Source of the DNA: Blumeriella jaapii
Lineage: Eukaryota; Ascomycota; Leotiomycetes; Helotiales; Drepanopezizaceae
Reading direction: 5' to 3'
Assembly (NCBI GenBank): GCA_009599575.1
Contig: VWND01000009.1
Span: 1,166,270-1,230,269, forward strand
Length of the DNA stretch: 64,000 nucleotides
The position numbers were made by a program, and so were the translations under genes. The notes under the pieces were generated by a model. It was not told where the DNA came from and did no database searches. It saw only the letters and a program-made list of their open reading frames with translations. The number at the start of each line of letters is the position of its first letter. The stretch's first letter is position 1. Below are positions 1 to 11,440 of the stretch, one piece after another.

Positions 1-690
1 GGCTGCGTGGTTTTTCGTTTTTAAAACTCGGGTTGATAAAATTATTAAAGCGGTCAGTTTTATCGAAAAACTTTGTCGTTTTTGCTAATCGATTTTTAGA
101 ATATGACGGTTATTTTTTATTTTACGATTAAAGCGGCTTTAAAAATGCAAAAAAGTAAGTTTTTAAATCGATCGTAATTCAGAAGTAAAACTAATAAACA
201 TAAAGCGTATTATTGACGCGAAGCTCGCCGCGGCTCGTGGGATTTTTTAGATTTTTGCTTTTGCTTTTCGAATGGAAACTTTTATTTCTGTTTTACGTGC
301 TGGCGGAATAGGGCCTGGCTACGACCTATCAGAGAATACTTTCGTTTTTGGAGGTTTAGAAGGGAATTTCGCGGCGACTTTTCTGCCAAACGTTTTTGGT
401 TTTTAGCTCGGTGAAGTTTCGCAAAAAGGAGGAAATGTTTCGGTTGTATAGCCGGCGGCAGCTGTTTTTTAAAGGGGCTATCGGGGGGGGGGGTTTATTT
501 CAGGTTTGATTGTTGCGGAGCGTCGGGGCGCGGGTTGTTGTTTTGGCGGGTTATATTTTTGACTTTTTGTAAAATTAAGCGGTTTGATTTTGGGTTTTTA
601 GGTTTGCGAAAGATTCGGATTTTTTTTGATTGGAAGATGGTTTTGCTGTGTTTTAAGTTTTAATAAAAGTTTGTTTAAATAAGTGTACGC
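1..690. other. unassigned tract left of copia pol
   Basis: No gene was recognised here. The stretch follows the end of the copia pol reading frame on the minus strand, so the copia 3' untranslated region and 3' LTR would be expected. I could not find a copy of the 5' LTR seen at 6751-7052. Positions 200-500 are richer in G+C and CA/TG than the surroundings, and there is a run of 11 G at 483-493. It may be long 3' non-coding sequence, or a different sequence inserted into the copia tail. Confidence 0.4.
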
Positions 691-2750
691 CTGCAAAATG
701 CAAGTTTTTTAGCTCGATTGATCGAGCTTTTCGATAAAGCTTCGAGAATTCCGTAAATTAAGGAGTTTAACGAAACTTGTGTTTTTATCGGATTAGATTT
801 TTGGTGAAACCGTTTGCGTATATTTTATTTGTTAAAAGATATATGATTTTGAATTTTCTATTTTGATACTTTTGGCGAATTTATATATTGCTTATATCGA
901 CGTGGCGGAGTTTCGTAAAGATTTTTTTTTTATTTTTTACGATTAGTTTAATCGTTTGCTGATTGTCGTAATATACGTTTTACTTAGGAATAATATCGAG
1001 TCGAAGCTTTTTGAAAAAACGTTGGAGTGTTATTATTTTTTTTACGATTGTTATACAAATAAATAGTTTCGCTTTAGTGAAAAAAATGGTGATTATGTTT
1101 TGTCGTACAGTTTTTTATAAAATAGCATTTCCGAAAAGAAAAAAAATATAATTTTGAAAGGATTTCCGAGTTTTTGAATCGTCGGCGAAAAAGGCGTCGG
1201 TGGAAATTATTAATTGGTTTTTCCGCTTTTTCCGATTGTAAACGATTTTTAAGAACTTCGTTTTATAAAAATATCGAAGCGTTTAATTGATTGCTTCGAA
1301 ATGTTGGAGACTTGGGTTGGTAAAAAAATAAAAAAGTTGAGAGGCTGCGAAGGCTACGTCGGGTCGAAGTATGATGGCCGTGTATAAAATTAAACCGATT
1401 TTTTTTTAATACTTTTTGATTTGCGAAAGCGTGGCTACGCTTGGGTTTTTAATAAATTCGCAGGTTAGGAAAAGCGTATTTGGAAAGCGCTTTTTGCATG
1501 TATTAAACTTCGTAGCGATTTTTTCGATATACGAGTCGTAGAGCAAAAAGACTTTTTTTTTTTATTTGTTTCGTAAGATACGGATTCCGAAAAAATAATT
1601 CAGATTTCTTATATTTGTAAGTTCGTAGGCTTTTTTCAGACCGAGAATGATTTCGTCGGCTTTTAACGAATAGAAGGCGTGGTATAAAACTTGAATATCG
1701 TCGATGTAAAACGCTACGTATACGCTTCGTATTTCGTTAGCGAATATATAAGGTTTTTCGCCTATTGGTTCGAGCTTTAGCTTTTTCAAAATGTTGGCGA
1801 ATTCGCTATATTATAAGGCTAGAGAGTTTTTTAATTTATACAAAGCTCGGTTTAACTGTATTATTATATTTGGTTATTTGAATTTATTAGACAGATGGCA
1901 CGTAATTGATTTATTTCTGGAGTTTCGTTTTGCATTAACGAAAGTATTGATTATATCGAATTGCTTAATTTCCAGGTCGAAATAAGCCGCTAGCGTTATA
2001 ACCGTTCGGAAAAAACGGGTTGCGAGTGTAGCTGCGTATATAAAAAAAATTAAAGCTTCGTTTTATAAGTTTTTTTTTACGATTAGTTTCGATTTGCACC
2101 GTTGCAATTCGCTTAAGCTGTTTGTTTTGTATATGAAGATTTATTTAAGTGGAATAGGTTTTATGGTTTTATTTTTTTTAATAATTTTCCAATATTTTTT
2201 AGTTTTTAAATTTTTGATTTCGGTTTTTGCTTTTTTTCTGAACTGCTTTTTTATTTGGTGGTTTTTCAATTCGTTTTAGTTTTTTGGAGCCTTCGGAAGG
2301 TTGTTTCGATATTGTTTTTGGTCGGAAAGTTGAATGTTTTTTACCGATTCTTTTTTTATCGAAGCCGTTATTATTGCGTAGATAGCCTGGAGGTTTTTTT
2401 TATTTATTTAAATCGGTTCGTTTGTTTAAAACGTATAAACGAATTCGTCGATTTGTTATTTGGTAGATGGAGCTATTAATTAAAAGATTTCGCATACCGT
2501 GGCGTATATTTCCGGTTTATCCGGCCAGTGTAAAATAGAATTTGTACGATTTCGTTTGACAGTTTTTGAAATCAGCTGTTTTTTATCGCTTATCGGAAAC
2601 TTCGATTTGTTTTTTTTACTTTTTTTAAATGGTGCCTTTTTCTTAATAGTCAGCTTTGGAGGAGCTTCCAAAAGTAAGCGTTTAGATGGCTGTTTTATTT
2701 TAAATCGATCTGGCGTCTGATTTGCCGGGCGATGGCTTTTAATTATAATT
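690..2750 (-). pseudogene. copia pol, reverse transcriptase and RNase H part
   Basis: This is the C-terminal half of a Ty1/copia polyprotein. A 75-codon open stretch at 1562-1789 contains FYIDDIQVL, with the catalytic YxDD at 1697-1708, and ends in YFFGIRI, the copia block after the RT palm. Near 790-850 the frame reads YANGFTK, matching the copia C-terminal A-D-G-x-T-K signature; the D has become N. Stops such as those near 780 replace expected Trp or Gln codons, as RIP predicts. Unlike the gypsy copies A1, A2, B1 and E, both catalytic aspartates survive. Frameshifts between blocks prevent an exact boundary. Confidence 0.75.
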
Positions 2751-3299
2751 TAAAAGGTTGAATTGCGCGCTTTTTTGTATAGGGCCATTTTTATATCCGC
2801 GCCGAAGAATCTTTTGGAATTTTGCTTTGTTTTATTTTGTTTTGCAATAATAAGTTTTACTAGTTTATTATTTTTTTTTAAACTTTTATAATTTTTTGAC
2901 GCTTTTATCGCGTCGATCAAAGTGTTTCGGATATGCTTTGCATATTTCCGATTAATAATTAGTTTTGAAAATTAAGATTGGTCGGTAGTAGCTTTATCGA
3001 AAGGGCTTTTATAAGAGATTATTATTTCCGAGCTTTGGACGTTTGAATCGACCGTAAAAAAAGGCTCGATCGCTTCGATTTTTATTAGGTTTTTTATTTT
3101 CGAAAATTTGGTTTTTTTTGAAATGTTTAAATTTATTAATATTAAAATATTTTTTTTTTTTATCGTAGGCTTTGGAAGTTTATCAAAGAGATTTGAAATA
3201 GGTTTTGGTTCTGATAGCGGCTCCGGTGGAAAAGAACTTTTATTTTTTTTTGTAGAGTCTGGAGGTTGCTTGTTTTATAATAGTGGCTTTTTTTTTGTA

Positions 3300-4600
3300 T
3301 TATCTCCTTTTTAGCATACCGAGTTTTGCTGGTTTGCGCCGTTATTGAAACCGTCCGCTAGTATTTAATATTCAGCGTTTTGAGCTTTTTCGTTTTTCGC
3401 GTTTTCGATAAATTTTACGGTTTTTTAAAACTTTAATTTAGTTATAGGATTTAGACTTTTACGTTCCGAGAAGTAGAACTTGGATTCGTTAAATATTACG
3501 TTTCGGCTTGTAATTATACGCATCAGTTGGGACATTTAAATTTTGTAAATATTAGAGGCGTTGTATTTAACCAAATATCCGATATGTTTTTTCGAAAGGA
3601 TTTTAAATTTTTTTTTATGTTTTGTGGCCTTTCGATTTTTTATTATTAGATACGCACGAGCTTCGTACGTATAAACTTTGCTTCAGTTTGGTCTGAAGTC
3701 GGCCGTACGCGCTTTTATAATAGCAGGATCGTAGTACCGGAAGTATTGCTTAAATCAGCTGTACAAAACTTTATTTAAAGATTTGAATTGTTTTTTCGCA
3801 AGCGGCGATATATTATATAAATGCGCTGCTGCTTTTATTATTTCGGGCCAAAAGGAGGTTGGAAATCTCGTTTTAATTTTTATTTTTATCGAACGCTTAA
3901 TTATTTTTTTTTTTTATTCGTTCGATCGAACCGTTTGGCTGGTGCACGTAGGGTGGAATTAATTTTAGATCGATATTTTCGCGCTCCGTTTATTTTTGGT
4001 ATTTCGAAATGATGTTTTTTTGTTTTGAAATCACCGACGATTCGTTATTTTATCGAATTTTGCAAATGGAAAAGTTGTATTAACGTTTTATTTATGCGTC
4101 GAACGTTTGAAAACGGTTCAGAACGATTTTTATACTTTTCGTTCTGGTAGCGGAGGTTTAAATCTTTTTATTGTATTCGTTTTTTATTAGAAATATTTAC
4201 GTCGAGCCGTTGTAAGCTTTTTTACGATTTTTGGGATAATCGTAAAAGTTTTAGCCGATGCGAAAAAAAAGCCTAAGAGATTTGTTTTTTAATATTGCTT
4301 TTAAAATCATTTGCTTTAAATGCGTAATAATATACTTTTCGCATTTTATTTTGGTTGAGCCTTTGATTTTTATTTTACGAGTGTTTTCGATTAGCTTTTC
4401 GAGCGCGTTTTTATTTAAATAGTCCGAACGAAGGTGTTATAAACGCGCATCGTTATTTCGATCGTATATAAACACGCTGCTTTTTTTGAATTTATGGCGC
4501 GTACGACGTTTCGGGGTTATATAAATTATTAGGCCGGGCGAATTACGTTTTAAAAAGTTTAAATTATTACGTAGGAAGTGCGAACAAAAAAAGCAATTGA
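3300..4600 (-). pseudogene. copia pol, integrase part
   Basis: On the minus strand near 3920-3970 the frame reads PPYVHQPNGSIER, the copia integrase block around the third catalytic residue; this Glu is intact. It is followed by sequence like the usual copia integrase C-terminal part. The position, upstream of reverse transcriptase on the coding strand, is as in copia and opposite to gypsy. The zinc-finger and first two acidic residues were not pinned because of stops and shifts. The whole 3300-4600 assignment rests mainly on this one block plus order. Confidence 0.65.
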
Positions 4601-4999
4601 TTTTGATATATTTAAATATATAAAAATCGGCGATCGTTTGATATTGACGTTTTAAAATAAAACTTTCAGAGTTTTCAGAACGAAAAGTATTATTTGACCT
4701 TTGGAATTAATAATCTTTTTTAGCCAAAAAACTAGCGGAAATAATATTGGTGGTGAAGTTTGAAACGAACGCTACGTTATTAAGAATTATATTTCAGAGC
4801 TTTTTATTTTTTTTGCGAAAGGCTTTTTTTATTAGACGATTTTTTTTTCCCGACGATTAAAAAACTTTATGTGCTTGCATAAACGTTATTAATAAGGTTA
4901 ATAATCTTTTTATAAGACTTTTCGATAAAAAGGTTTTTATCGTTTATTAAATGGATTTCAGAGCAATTGTTAAAAAAAGTGTTTTTATTTAAAAAATAA

Positions 5000-6740
5000 T
5001 ATTAATCAGGTTTTAAAATTAAAACGTTGATTCCGAAATGCTTTTTAATCGTATCAGGGTAAAAAAGACAAAAAGTTGCGGTAGAAAACTTTTTCTGGTC
5101 GTTTTTAAAGGTTGATTTTGGAGTTTGTTTTGGCTTAGTTATTGGAATTTTAAGGATTTTATTAATTGCGACCATTTGAATATTTTTTTTATTTAGAGCT
5201 TTCAGAGCTTTTTTGTGATTGGAAGACAGCTTTTTTCGCATTTCAGCGATTTTTTACCTGTTTAGGGGGTTGGGAAAAGTTTTTTTTTTACGACGATTAT
5301 TTATTACGTATAAAAGCTTTTTATAATCGATTGGGGGATAGAAATGGCGCTTTTTAAGAATGTCGCATAGGCAGTTATATTTTTTTCCTTTTTTCTTTTT
5401 GCTTTTTCTTTTTTTTTTTTCTACGATTTTTCGAAGTATCGTTGTTTTCAGAATCGAGAAGGGAAGTGCGAAAACTCCGACTTTTCCGACTTTTCGGCCT
5501 GAATTGTCGAATCTTCGGTTGTTTTTAAAGGAAGAGATTATAAAACTTAGTTCGATTAGAGTTTTTTTTATAGAAAGGCCGGCAAGTTCGTTTTTCAGAT
5601 ATTTAGCTTTTTTGCCGTTCGCTTATTATGGATTGATATGTGCGGCGATTGCGTCGAGAAAATCGATGGCAGCGTGGCGGCTATTTATATTAGAAATTTT
5701 ATATTCGACAGCTGTTTTGTAAGCGGTCTGCTATTTTTTTATTTATTCGATTATATTTATTTTTCCGTTGTACGCTTTGCGAAAAGTGTTTTTATAGTCA
5801 GATTTGACGGAGCTAACTACGAAAAAATATGCAGGGGCAATATTCTTTTTTAAAATACGAACGAATGCTTGGAATGATTTCTGCTTTTTTTTATAGTATG
5901 GATTCTTGATTTTTCGCATACTTTTATTTATTAACGAATCTTTTTGCAGATTAGTATGGAAAGTGGCGTACGCTTTTTTATTATTGATAGCGTTAATCTT
6001 CGATTAAGCAATTGCAGAGTTTATTAAATTAGTTTTTATTATTAAAAAGATTTAGTCGAGCAACTTTTGGTAGGCAGTGACGTACTTTTGCTATTTTTTA
6101 AGCTTTTTTAAATAGTTTTTCGAGAGGTGATCGATTTTATTTTTTAAATCGTCGAAAGTTAGATTGGCTGGTCGAAGTCTGTCGGAAAAGTTATTAGTCG
6201 TAACGGCGGCCTTTTTTGCTTCGGTTATGCTATTGTATTCGGCGTATTTTCGATCGTAGTTTGCTTGGCGCTTTTTGTTTTTTTGATCGATAAACTGATA
6301 AGGAAATTGTTTTTATGGTCGTTTATTAATAAGAGAGCGAAATGGAAGGTCAGAATCGGTGTAATCGAGGAGAAGAATCTTTGATCGGTGAAATTTGTAC
6401 GCTTTTAATCAGAAGATCTACGATTTTGGATCGTGAAAAAAAATCTTTTTTTTCGTAAGGGCCGATATATTGTTTTCGTTGTGAAAGGTCGAATAACTGG
6501 ATTGAAAAGAGTAAAAAAATGAGAATGAGATTTGTAAATTGAGAAGATCGAAGAATTGGTGCTTTTCGCATTTTCAATAGCTTTTTATCGATTCGTGGTC
6601 TTTTGCCAAATAAAGAAAACTTTGCAAAGTATAATTTCTTACGAATATTTTTTGATAATTCGAATGAATTGACCGGTAAGGGCTTTCAACGAGTTTTCTA
6701 GCGTATGCATTGCAGAAAGAAGCTTATTAATTGGCTCCGG
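5000..6740 (-). pseudogene. copia gag
   Basis: This is the first coding region downstream of the primer-binding site on the minus strand, hence gag. It is Lys/Asn-rich. A stretch near 6060-6250 reads like a helical Gag core (LTFDDLKNKIDHLSKNYLKK). An open stretch at 5002-5241 contains C-x3-P-D-x4-KH, which could be a damaged zinc-knuckle-like region; this is weak. Gag starts somewhere between 6600 and 6740, but no start codon can be chosen with confidence. Open stretches at 6350-6577 and 5002-5241 are fragments of it. Confidence 0.55.
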
Positions 6741-6750
6741 GGCTTATAAT
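6740..6750 (-). promoter_or_regulatory. copia primer-binding site (initiator tRNA-Met anticodon half)
   Basis: Directly next to the 5' LTR, the minus strand reads ATTATAAGCCC. Copia elements are primed by an anticodon-side fragment of initiator tRNA-Met, whose complement reads TTATGAGCCC. The only difference in that core is TG to TA, the RIP change. Confidence 0.6.
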
Positions 6751-7052
6751 TGTCGTGTATAGCTGAATAGTCGGTAGGAACTTTTACCGGAGGCTGGAAC
6801 GGATGAATTGTATACAGTAAGATATTATTTGTATTGTTTTAAGTCTGATTGGCGAGCTTTCCGCAGAAAACGGAAGGTTCGGGCTCGCTTAGTCAGTCGC
6901 TCGGAAAAACTAGTTTCCGAGGAGGCTCGTTATCACGTGACTACGAGCCTTTCCGAGCTCCAGGAACATTTAACTACTGAAAGCGTACAGGAAGAATGAA
7001 TCTGGAACAAAAGAAATGAAAGGAAATAAAGGAATGTAAATATAGCGCAACA
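6751..7052 (-). repeat. copia 5' LTR
   Basis: 302 bp that begin TGTTGCGC and end ACGACA on the minus strand, followed immediately by the primer-binding site. Its outer edge at 7052 coincides with the point where C1 stops matching C2. It is GC-richer than its surroundings around 6850-6970 and holds a CACGTG motif at about 6934. The 63-codon open frame at 6808-6999 lies wholly inside this LTR and is not treated as a gene. Confidence 0.65.
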
Positions 7053-8800
7053 CGATTGTATTCGATTGTTAATAATAAAATTAAAAAGCGTAAAATATAT
7101 AATTAAATGGCCACGAATTCTATTATACTTTTTTATAAAAAAAAGAGCCGAAAAAAATTAAATCAAAGATTTTAAAAAAAAAAAAAAACTTAATTAGCGC
7201 CGAATCGATTAACGTATAACCGTTCGCTTTAAAATCGGCGAGCGCTTTTATTTTGTACGAAAAGCTATTTTTAATAAATATAACGGAAATTATTAATAAA
7301 TCGCTATTAAAAAGCTTTCGAACGTTAAAATAACGTATATCGCGTAATACGCTTAAAAAAAAATTTGCTTAGGCTTAAGCGTTTTTCCGACTGACGAGAA
7401 AACTTTCAATTTTCTCGTATGCGTTTTGAAAATCGTTTGAAAAAGAGTTTTCGTTTTTATTATTATTATTAAAAAGCGAATTTTCGGCCGGCTCGACCTC
7501 GTTTATATTTATCAGCCTGGAAAAGCTTTTAAATAAACCGAAGGTCGGTCCGTAAAAAGTCGTGCAAATTAGCCTTTTTAAACTTTTTAATATAAAATAA
7601 AAAACGAGCGTTATCGTTAGTCCGATCGAAAAAAAAAAACGCCAAAAAGGGCGTTTTGGCGTGGAAAAAAAGAAAAAACAGCAAAAAGCTAAAAAAAAGC
7701 TTGTAAAGCATTTAAACGATTTTCGTACGTACGATTTAATTCGTAATACGCTTTAGTTAAAAACCTACCATTTTAATAAATAATAAATTTAATTAAAAAG
7801 CGATTCGCGTATAAAATTCGTTCAGCCAACTGATTTTATTTTTTTTGTCGGACGGCGGTAAACTAATTCTTGAAAATCGTTGTACGCGCTTATTCCAAAT
7901 GCAGCTTTTTTCGTAAACGCTTTAGTATTTTATCGCGGAAAGCGTTCCGAAGCTATTTATTAATCCGTATTTAAGCGTTCGCTGCGAAAATGGAAAATCG
8001 CAAATAAAATCGCTAAAAGTCGTCGTGCGTATTTATTACAAGCATTTTAAATTCGTTTTCGGCCTTTTAAACATCGGAAAGATCGGCCAGGAAATCGGCG
8101 ATCTTTTTAATTAATTTTTCGAAAAATGTAAAATCGGAACGATTTAAAATACGCGGAGTAAAAAACTTTCTCGCTACGCTTTCGGTCTGATCGAATATAT
8201 AATTTTTGCGAAATCGATCGCTAGCGAAATAGTTATAATAAAATTCGAGATTGTCGAAAACTTTAATTTTTTAATAGCGTGTTTTGTAATTTTTATTATT
8301 ATTTAATTTAAATTTAAAATTCGAAACGCGTTTTATACGAGCTAGTCGAAAATCAGCAAATAAATAAGAATCATAGCGTTTAAAAGCGCGCTAAAATCTT
8401 GGCCGTTAAAAAAAGATCCAAAGAAAATTCGCGAAAAACGTGGAAATTAATTTGCAGCGCTTATTAATTGAAATAAAACGTTGCGAAAAAAGAGAAAAGC
8501 AGCAGATTCGCGACTGGCAGAAATACGTTCGATAAATTCTATCAAACGTTCTGATTAAAAGGTCTGTCGCAATCGTATAATTTCCAGAAGTTATCGTTCA
8601 CGCTTTTGCGCTTTTTTTAATTGATTTTGCAGAAGTTTCAACTGAACGCTCTCAGCGCTAGGCTGCAAGGAAAAGGTGGCAGGCGAAGTGGTTGGCGCTC
8701 TGCCTTTTCCTTTGTTCTTCTTTCCTCGGGGGGAGGTTGAGGTGTAGTAGCAGAAGCTGAAAAGCTCTGCTGAGGGAGGGATCGTTAAACAGAAGCCATC
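7053..8800 (-). pseudogene. family C gag-protease, copy C1
   Basis: A candidate start codon at 8799-8797 opens about 56 codons rich in Pro, Ser and Arg with one stop, in a locally GC-rich, less damaged stretch. The frame then continues with shifts. At about 7205-7330 it reads KALADFKANGYTLIDSALI, matching the Ty3/gypsy aspartic protease pattern A-L-x-D-S-G-A-N-G-Y in which S-G has become F-K. The N-terminal part has no domain I can name and is called gag by position. The 3' part is missing because copia interrupts it at 7053. Confidence 0.6.
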
Positions 8801-8882
8801 CTTCGCAAAATGCGGAAATAAGCCTTTTCACGACCGGTCGATCATCTTAGTGTAACCCGTGAGAAATTCGAAAGGAAAAATA

Positions 8883-8898
8883 GTTTACGCCGTCGCCA
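8883..8898 (-). promoter_or_regulatory. family C primer-binding site, copy C1
   Basis: On the minus strand it reads TGGCGACGGCGTAAAC two to three bases after the LTR. It starts with the TGG that pairs with a tRNA CCA end. The same sequence occurs in C2 at 29392-29407. The tRNA was not identified. Confidence 0.5.
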
Positions 8899-8901
8899 GC
8901 G

Positions 8902-9161
8902 TAAAAAAAAAGTTATTAATAATATAACGATCTAATTAATCGGAAAGCTGAAAAATCAGTCAACTAATCGCCGTATTTATATAATATAAGAAACGAGCCT
9001 TTGGTTTTGTAACAAAGATATTTACTTAAAATCAACAACTGCAAAAGGCAAAAATTGCTAAAAGAAAAAAGCCTTATATATATAAATAATCTCCACAGTT
9101 AATAGGGAGACCCACCAGGAGACCAGGGAGCTTGCAGCTATACGTAGTTGCTGGGGTGACA
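8902..9161 (-). repeat. family C 5' LTR, copy C1
   Basis: About 260 bp starting TGTCACCCC on the minus strand, with a TATATATATAAGG box near 9074-9086 and ending beside the primer-binding site. The inner end reads TA in the window (TG in plus reading before RIP). 9090-9165 is unusually undamaged. No second copy of this LTR is visible, so the call rests on position and ends only. Confidence 0.45.
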
Positions 9162-9426
9162 CGAGGGGCAAAAGAGTGAGTCGTCATATAAAGAATTCGT
9201 TTTTAAACTGGTCGTTTGAAAAGTTTAAAAAAAAGTGGCTTGTTTAAATTATCGATTATATTAAATTAAAAGGCTATCGCGGCGAAAGCTTTCCTTCGGT
9301 TTTTAATATAACTGTTTTTCGTAGAACGAAAAAGCTGTTCTGACGAAAAAAAAAGAAAAAAAAAAAAATAACGGAAAAAAGATCGGCAGCCTAAAAAAGC
9401 GATAATATGATTTTTTGTATTATTTT

Positions 9427-9459
9427 ATTAGCGTCGCTATCGAAATTAGCACCGCGAAT
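9427..9459. repeat. 33-bp palindrome in family C2
   Basis: ATTAGCG at the left edge and CGCGAAT at the right, 33 bp apart end to end, with inner arms GCTA and TAGC. The same module occurs at four places in each family A element. This is the only copy seen outside family A. The loop reads TCGAAAT, the same orientation as the copy at 14159-14191. Confidence 0.7.
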
Positions 9460-10541
9460 AAAATTCGACTTTTTCGCGTTTCGCATAACGTCGTAAATCT
9501 GTTATAATTGGTCAAGATTTTTATTACGTTTTATAGCGTCGTTTTAATAACGAGATTAAATCTTTCGAAAATGCAAATAAATAATTTTAATACAACGAGC
9601 GTAAAAAGCTGTAAAAAAGTAAGATTTCGGCCAATAAAGCTTGCGTTTATTACAGTTTAATAAAATTTAATATTCGGCCAACCAAGCTTTTTTTAAAATT
9701 ATATTATAATTTCCGAAGTTAATAATAAATAAAAAAGTAAACGATAATATTCGATTATTAATAATAAAATAAAAAAACGTAAAGTATATAGTTAAATAGC
9801 TACGAGCTTTATTATATTTTTTTACAGGAAAAAAAGCCGGGAAAAATTATATTAAAAATTTAAAAAAAAAGGATTTAATTAGCGCCGAATCGATCAACGC
9901 ATAACCGTTTATTTTAAAGTCGGCGAGCGCTTTCATTTTATACGAAAAGCTATTTTTAATAAATATAACGGAAATTATTAATGAATCGCTATTAAAAAGC
10001 TTTCGAACGTTAAAATAACGCATATCGCGCAATACGCTTAAAAAAAAGGCTTTGCTTAAGCCTAGGCGTTTTCCCGACTGGCGGAAAAGCTTTTAACTTT
10101 CTCGTATACGTTTTAAAAATCGTTTAGAAAAAGGTTTTATTTTTATTATTATTATCGAAAAGCGAATTTTCGGCCGGTTCGACCTCGTTTACATTTATCA
10201 GCTTAAAAAAACCTTTGGATAAAACCGAGGATCGGCCCGTAAAAGATCGTGCAAATTAGCTTTTTAAAACTTTTTAATATAAAATGGAAAACGAACGCTA
10301 TCGTTGGTCCGATCGAAAAAAAAAAACGTTAAAAAAAGCGTTTTAGCGTGAAAAAAAAAAAAAAAAAAAAAAAGGCTGGAAAAAAGTTTGTAAAGCATTT
10401 AAACGATTTTCGTACTTGCGATTTAATTCGTAATACGCTTTGATAAAAAATCTATTATTTTAATAAATAATAAATTTGATTAAAAAGCGATTCGCGTATA
10501 AAATTTATTTAGCCAATTGATTTTGTTTTTTTTAACGAACG

Positions 10542-10545
10542 GCGG
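10542..10545. repeat. target-site duplication of A1, left
   Basis: GCGG here and at 21848-21851. The uninterrupted site is present in C1 near 7850 as ACGGCGGTAAACT. Confidence 0.9.
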
Positions 10546-10812
10546 TGTAAAACGGTGATACCTTGTATTAATGGGAGTTGGTAGTTTTAGCTATAGTCGA
10601 GGCATGGACCCCTCCGAAACCCCCTGCCACTGACTACCTTCAACAAGTATAAAAGCAAAGCACTCCCTTAAATAGTATTATAGGCACGCAGTCCAATTTA
10701 TATTTTCACTTATTTTTCTTTTTTTTTTTTCAGTTTTTTCTAGGAATTCCCTAAATTATTTTATCTACCGACATATGGCCGTATCAGCCTGGTTTTCCTA
10801 TCTACTTTTATA
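10546..10812 (+). repeat. A1 5' LTR
   Basis: 267 bp, start TGTAAAAC, end TTTTATA (TTTTACA in the 3' LTR, one C to T change). A TATAAAAG box lies at 10648-10655. It differs from the 3' LTR mostly by C/T and G/A transitions. Confidence 0.93.
10648..10655 (+). promoter_or_regulatory. TATA box of family A LTR
   Basis: TATAAAAG, about 100 bp into the LTR, kept in the 3' LTR at 21683-21690 and in A2. This is the expected place of the U3 core promoter. Confidence 0.6.
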
Positions 10813-10814
10813 TT

Positions 10815-10832
10815 TGGTGATTTATATAAAAA
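10815..10832 (+). promoter_or_regulatory. possible family A primer-binding site
   Basis: TGGTGATTTATATAAAAA starts two bases after the 5' LTR. A2 has TTGATAATTTACGC in the same place, so the ancestral form was probably TGGTGATTTACGC. The TGG start fits a tRNA CCA end; the tRNA is unknown. Confidence 0.4.
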
Positions 10833-11440
10833 TTTAAACTTCGGTGTTTCGTTTTTATATACTCGCCGATGCATTTTTTAAATTTATAATTAAAATCGAC
10901 TTCGATATTTCGCTATTACGGCTTAAAAGATTTTTTATATAATATTATTCGCAGCTGCATTATATAAAAAACTTTTAATAGCTTTCTTTATTTTGCGCAT
11001 AGTTATTAAATTACAAAAATGCAATATATTTCAAAAACGTTTGAAATTACGGTTAGGCAATTCTGAACCGTGCGAAATTCAAAGCTCGAAAATCGCTTTT
11101 TTATTTAAAAATAACAAATCGAATATTGGTTCGTACGCTTCGACCGCTGCGCTCGGCCTTTTTAAATTAAATTTCTTTTAGTCAAACGCCTGGCGAAAAC
11201 TCAATCTTTTGATTTTACGCTTTATAATTATAGCAATTACAATTTGCGGCTTTTTATTAAAAGTAATAAGAAAATAGCTGTACGTGCATTAGCCTAAGCC
11301 ACGGAATATCGAAACCGTGAATTATACAGCAATATTATATCAATTTAATTAATTTATTAAAAAACAAATTTTTTAATATATTATCCAAATATTTGGACGC
11401 AATTTTATTTTATTTAATTTTTTTAAAAAACACAAAAACT
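10833..11440 (+). other. A1 leader, non-coding
   Basis: About 600 bp between primer-binding site and gag. It is better preserved than the coding part, and A2 and A3 match it closely. A 62-codon open stretch at 10993-11181 is not supported by the other copies. Confidence 0.5.

Larger units (their letters stand above)
690..7052 (-). mobile_element. Ty1/copia retrotransposon, RIP-degraded, 3' LTR not seen
   Basis: Reading leftwards on the minus strand the order is 5' LTR, primer-binding site, gag, integrase, reverse transcriptase, RNase H. Integrase before reverse transcriptase is the diagnostic copia order. The right end at 7052 abuts family C sequence: C2 matches C1 up to about 7053 and then diverges, so copia inserted into C1. 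This element is less RIP-damaged than the gypsy families and still has open stretches of 60-80 codons. The missing 3' LTR means the left end is either outside the window or rearranged. Confidence 0.8.
7053..9161 (-). mobile_element. family C gypsy copy C1 (5' LTR, gag, protease; cut by copia)
   Basis: 7053-8900 is a direct repeat of C2 (9745-10545 plus 21852-21946 plus 28401-29409). On the minus strand it reads 5' LTR, primer-binding site, gag, then the aspartic protease, and stops where copia begins. To its right lies a pol fragment that continues C2, so C1 seems to have inserted into C2 pol with its 5' LTR edge at 9161. Because C1 lacks the A1 and B1 insertions, it supplies their empty-site sequences. 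Confidence 0.65.
9162..10545 (-). pseudogene. family C pol (protease and pol N-terminal part), copy C2
   Basis: On the minus strand 9847-10032 is open for 61 codons and contains KALADFKINGYALIDSALI, the gypsy-type aspartic protease with the S-G of D-S-G replaced by F-K. Downstream, near 9650-9720, the frame reads NYNIILKKAWLAEY, matching the block between protease and reverse transcriptase in ascomycete gypsy elements (a DIILGKxWL pattern). The frame then fades toward 9162, where the C1 LTR starts. Upstream gag lies beyond A1 and B1 at 28396-29409. A 33-bp palindrome lies at 9427-9459. Confidence 0.6.

Noticed and set aside
483..493. Run of 11 G as a copia polypurine tract
   Set aside because: Copia is coded on the minus strand, where this is a C run.
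6808..6999. 63-codon open frame in a GC-richer stretch
   Set aside because: It lies inside the copia 5' LTR and has no recognisable motif.
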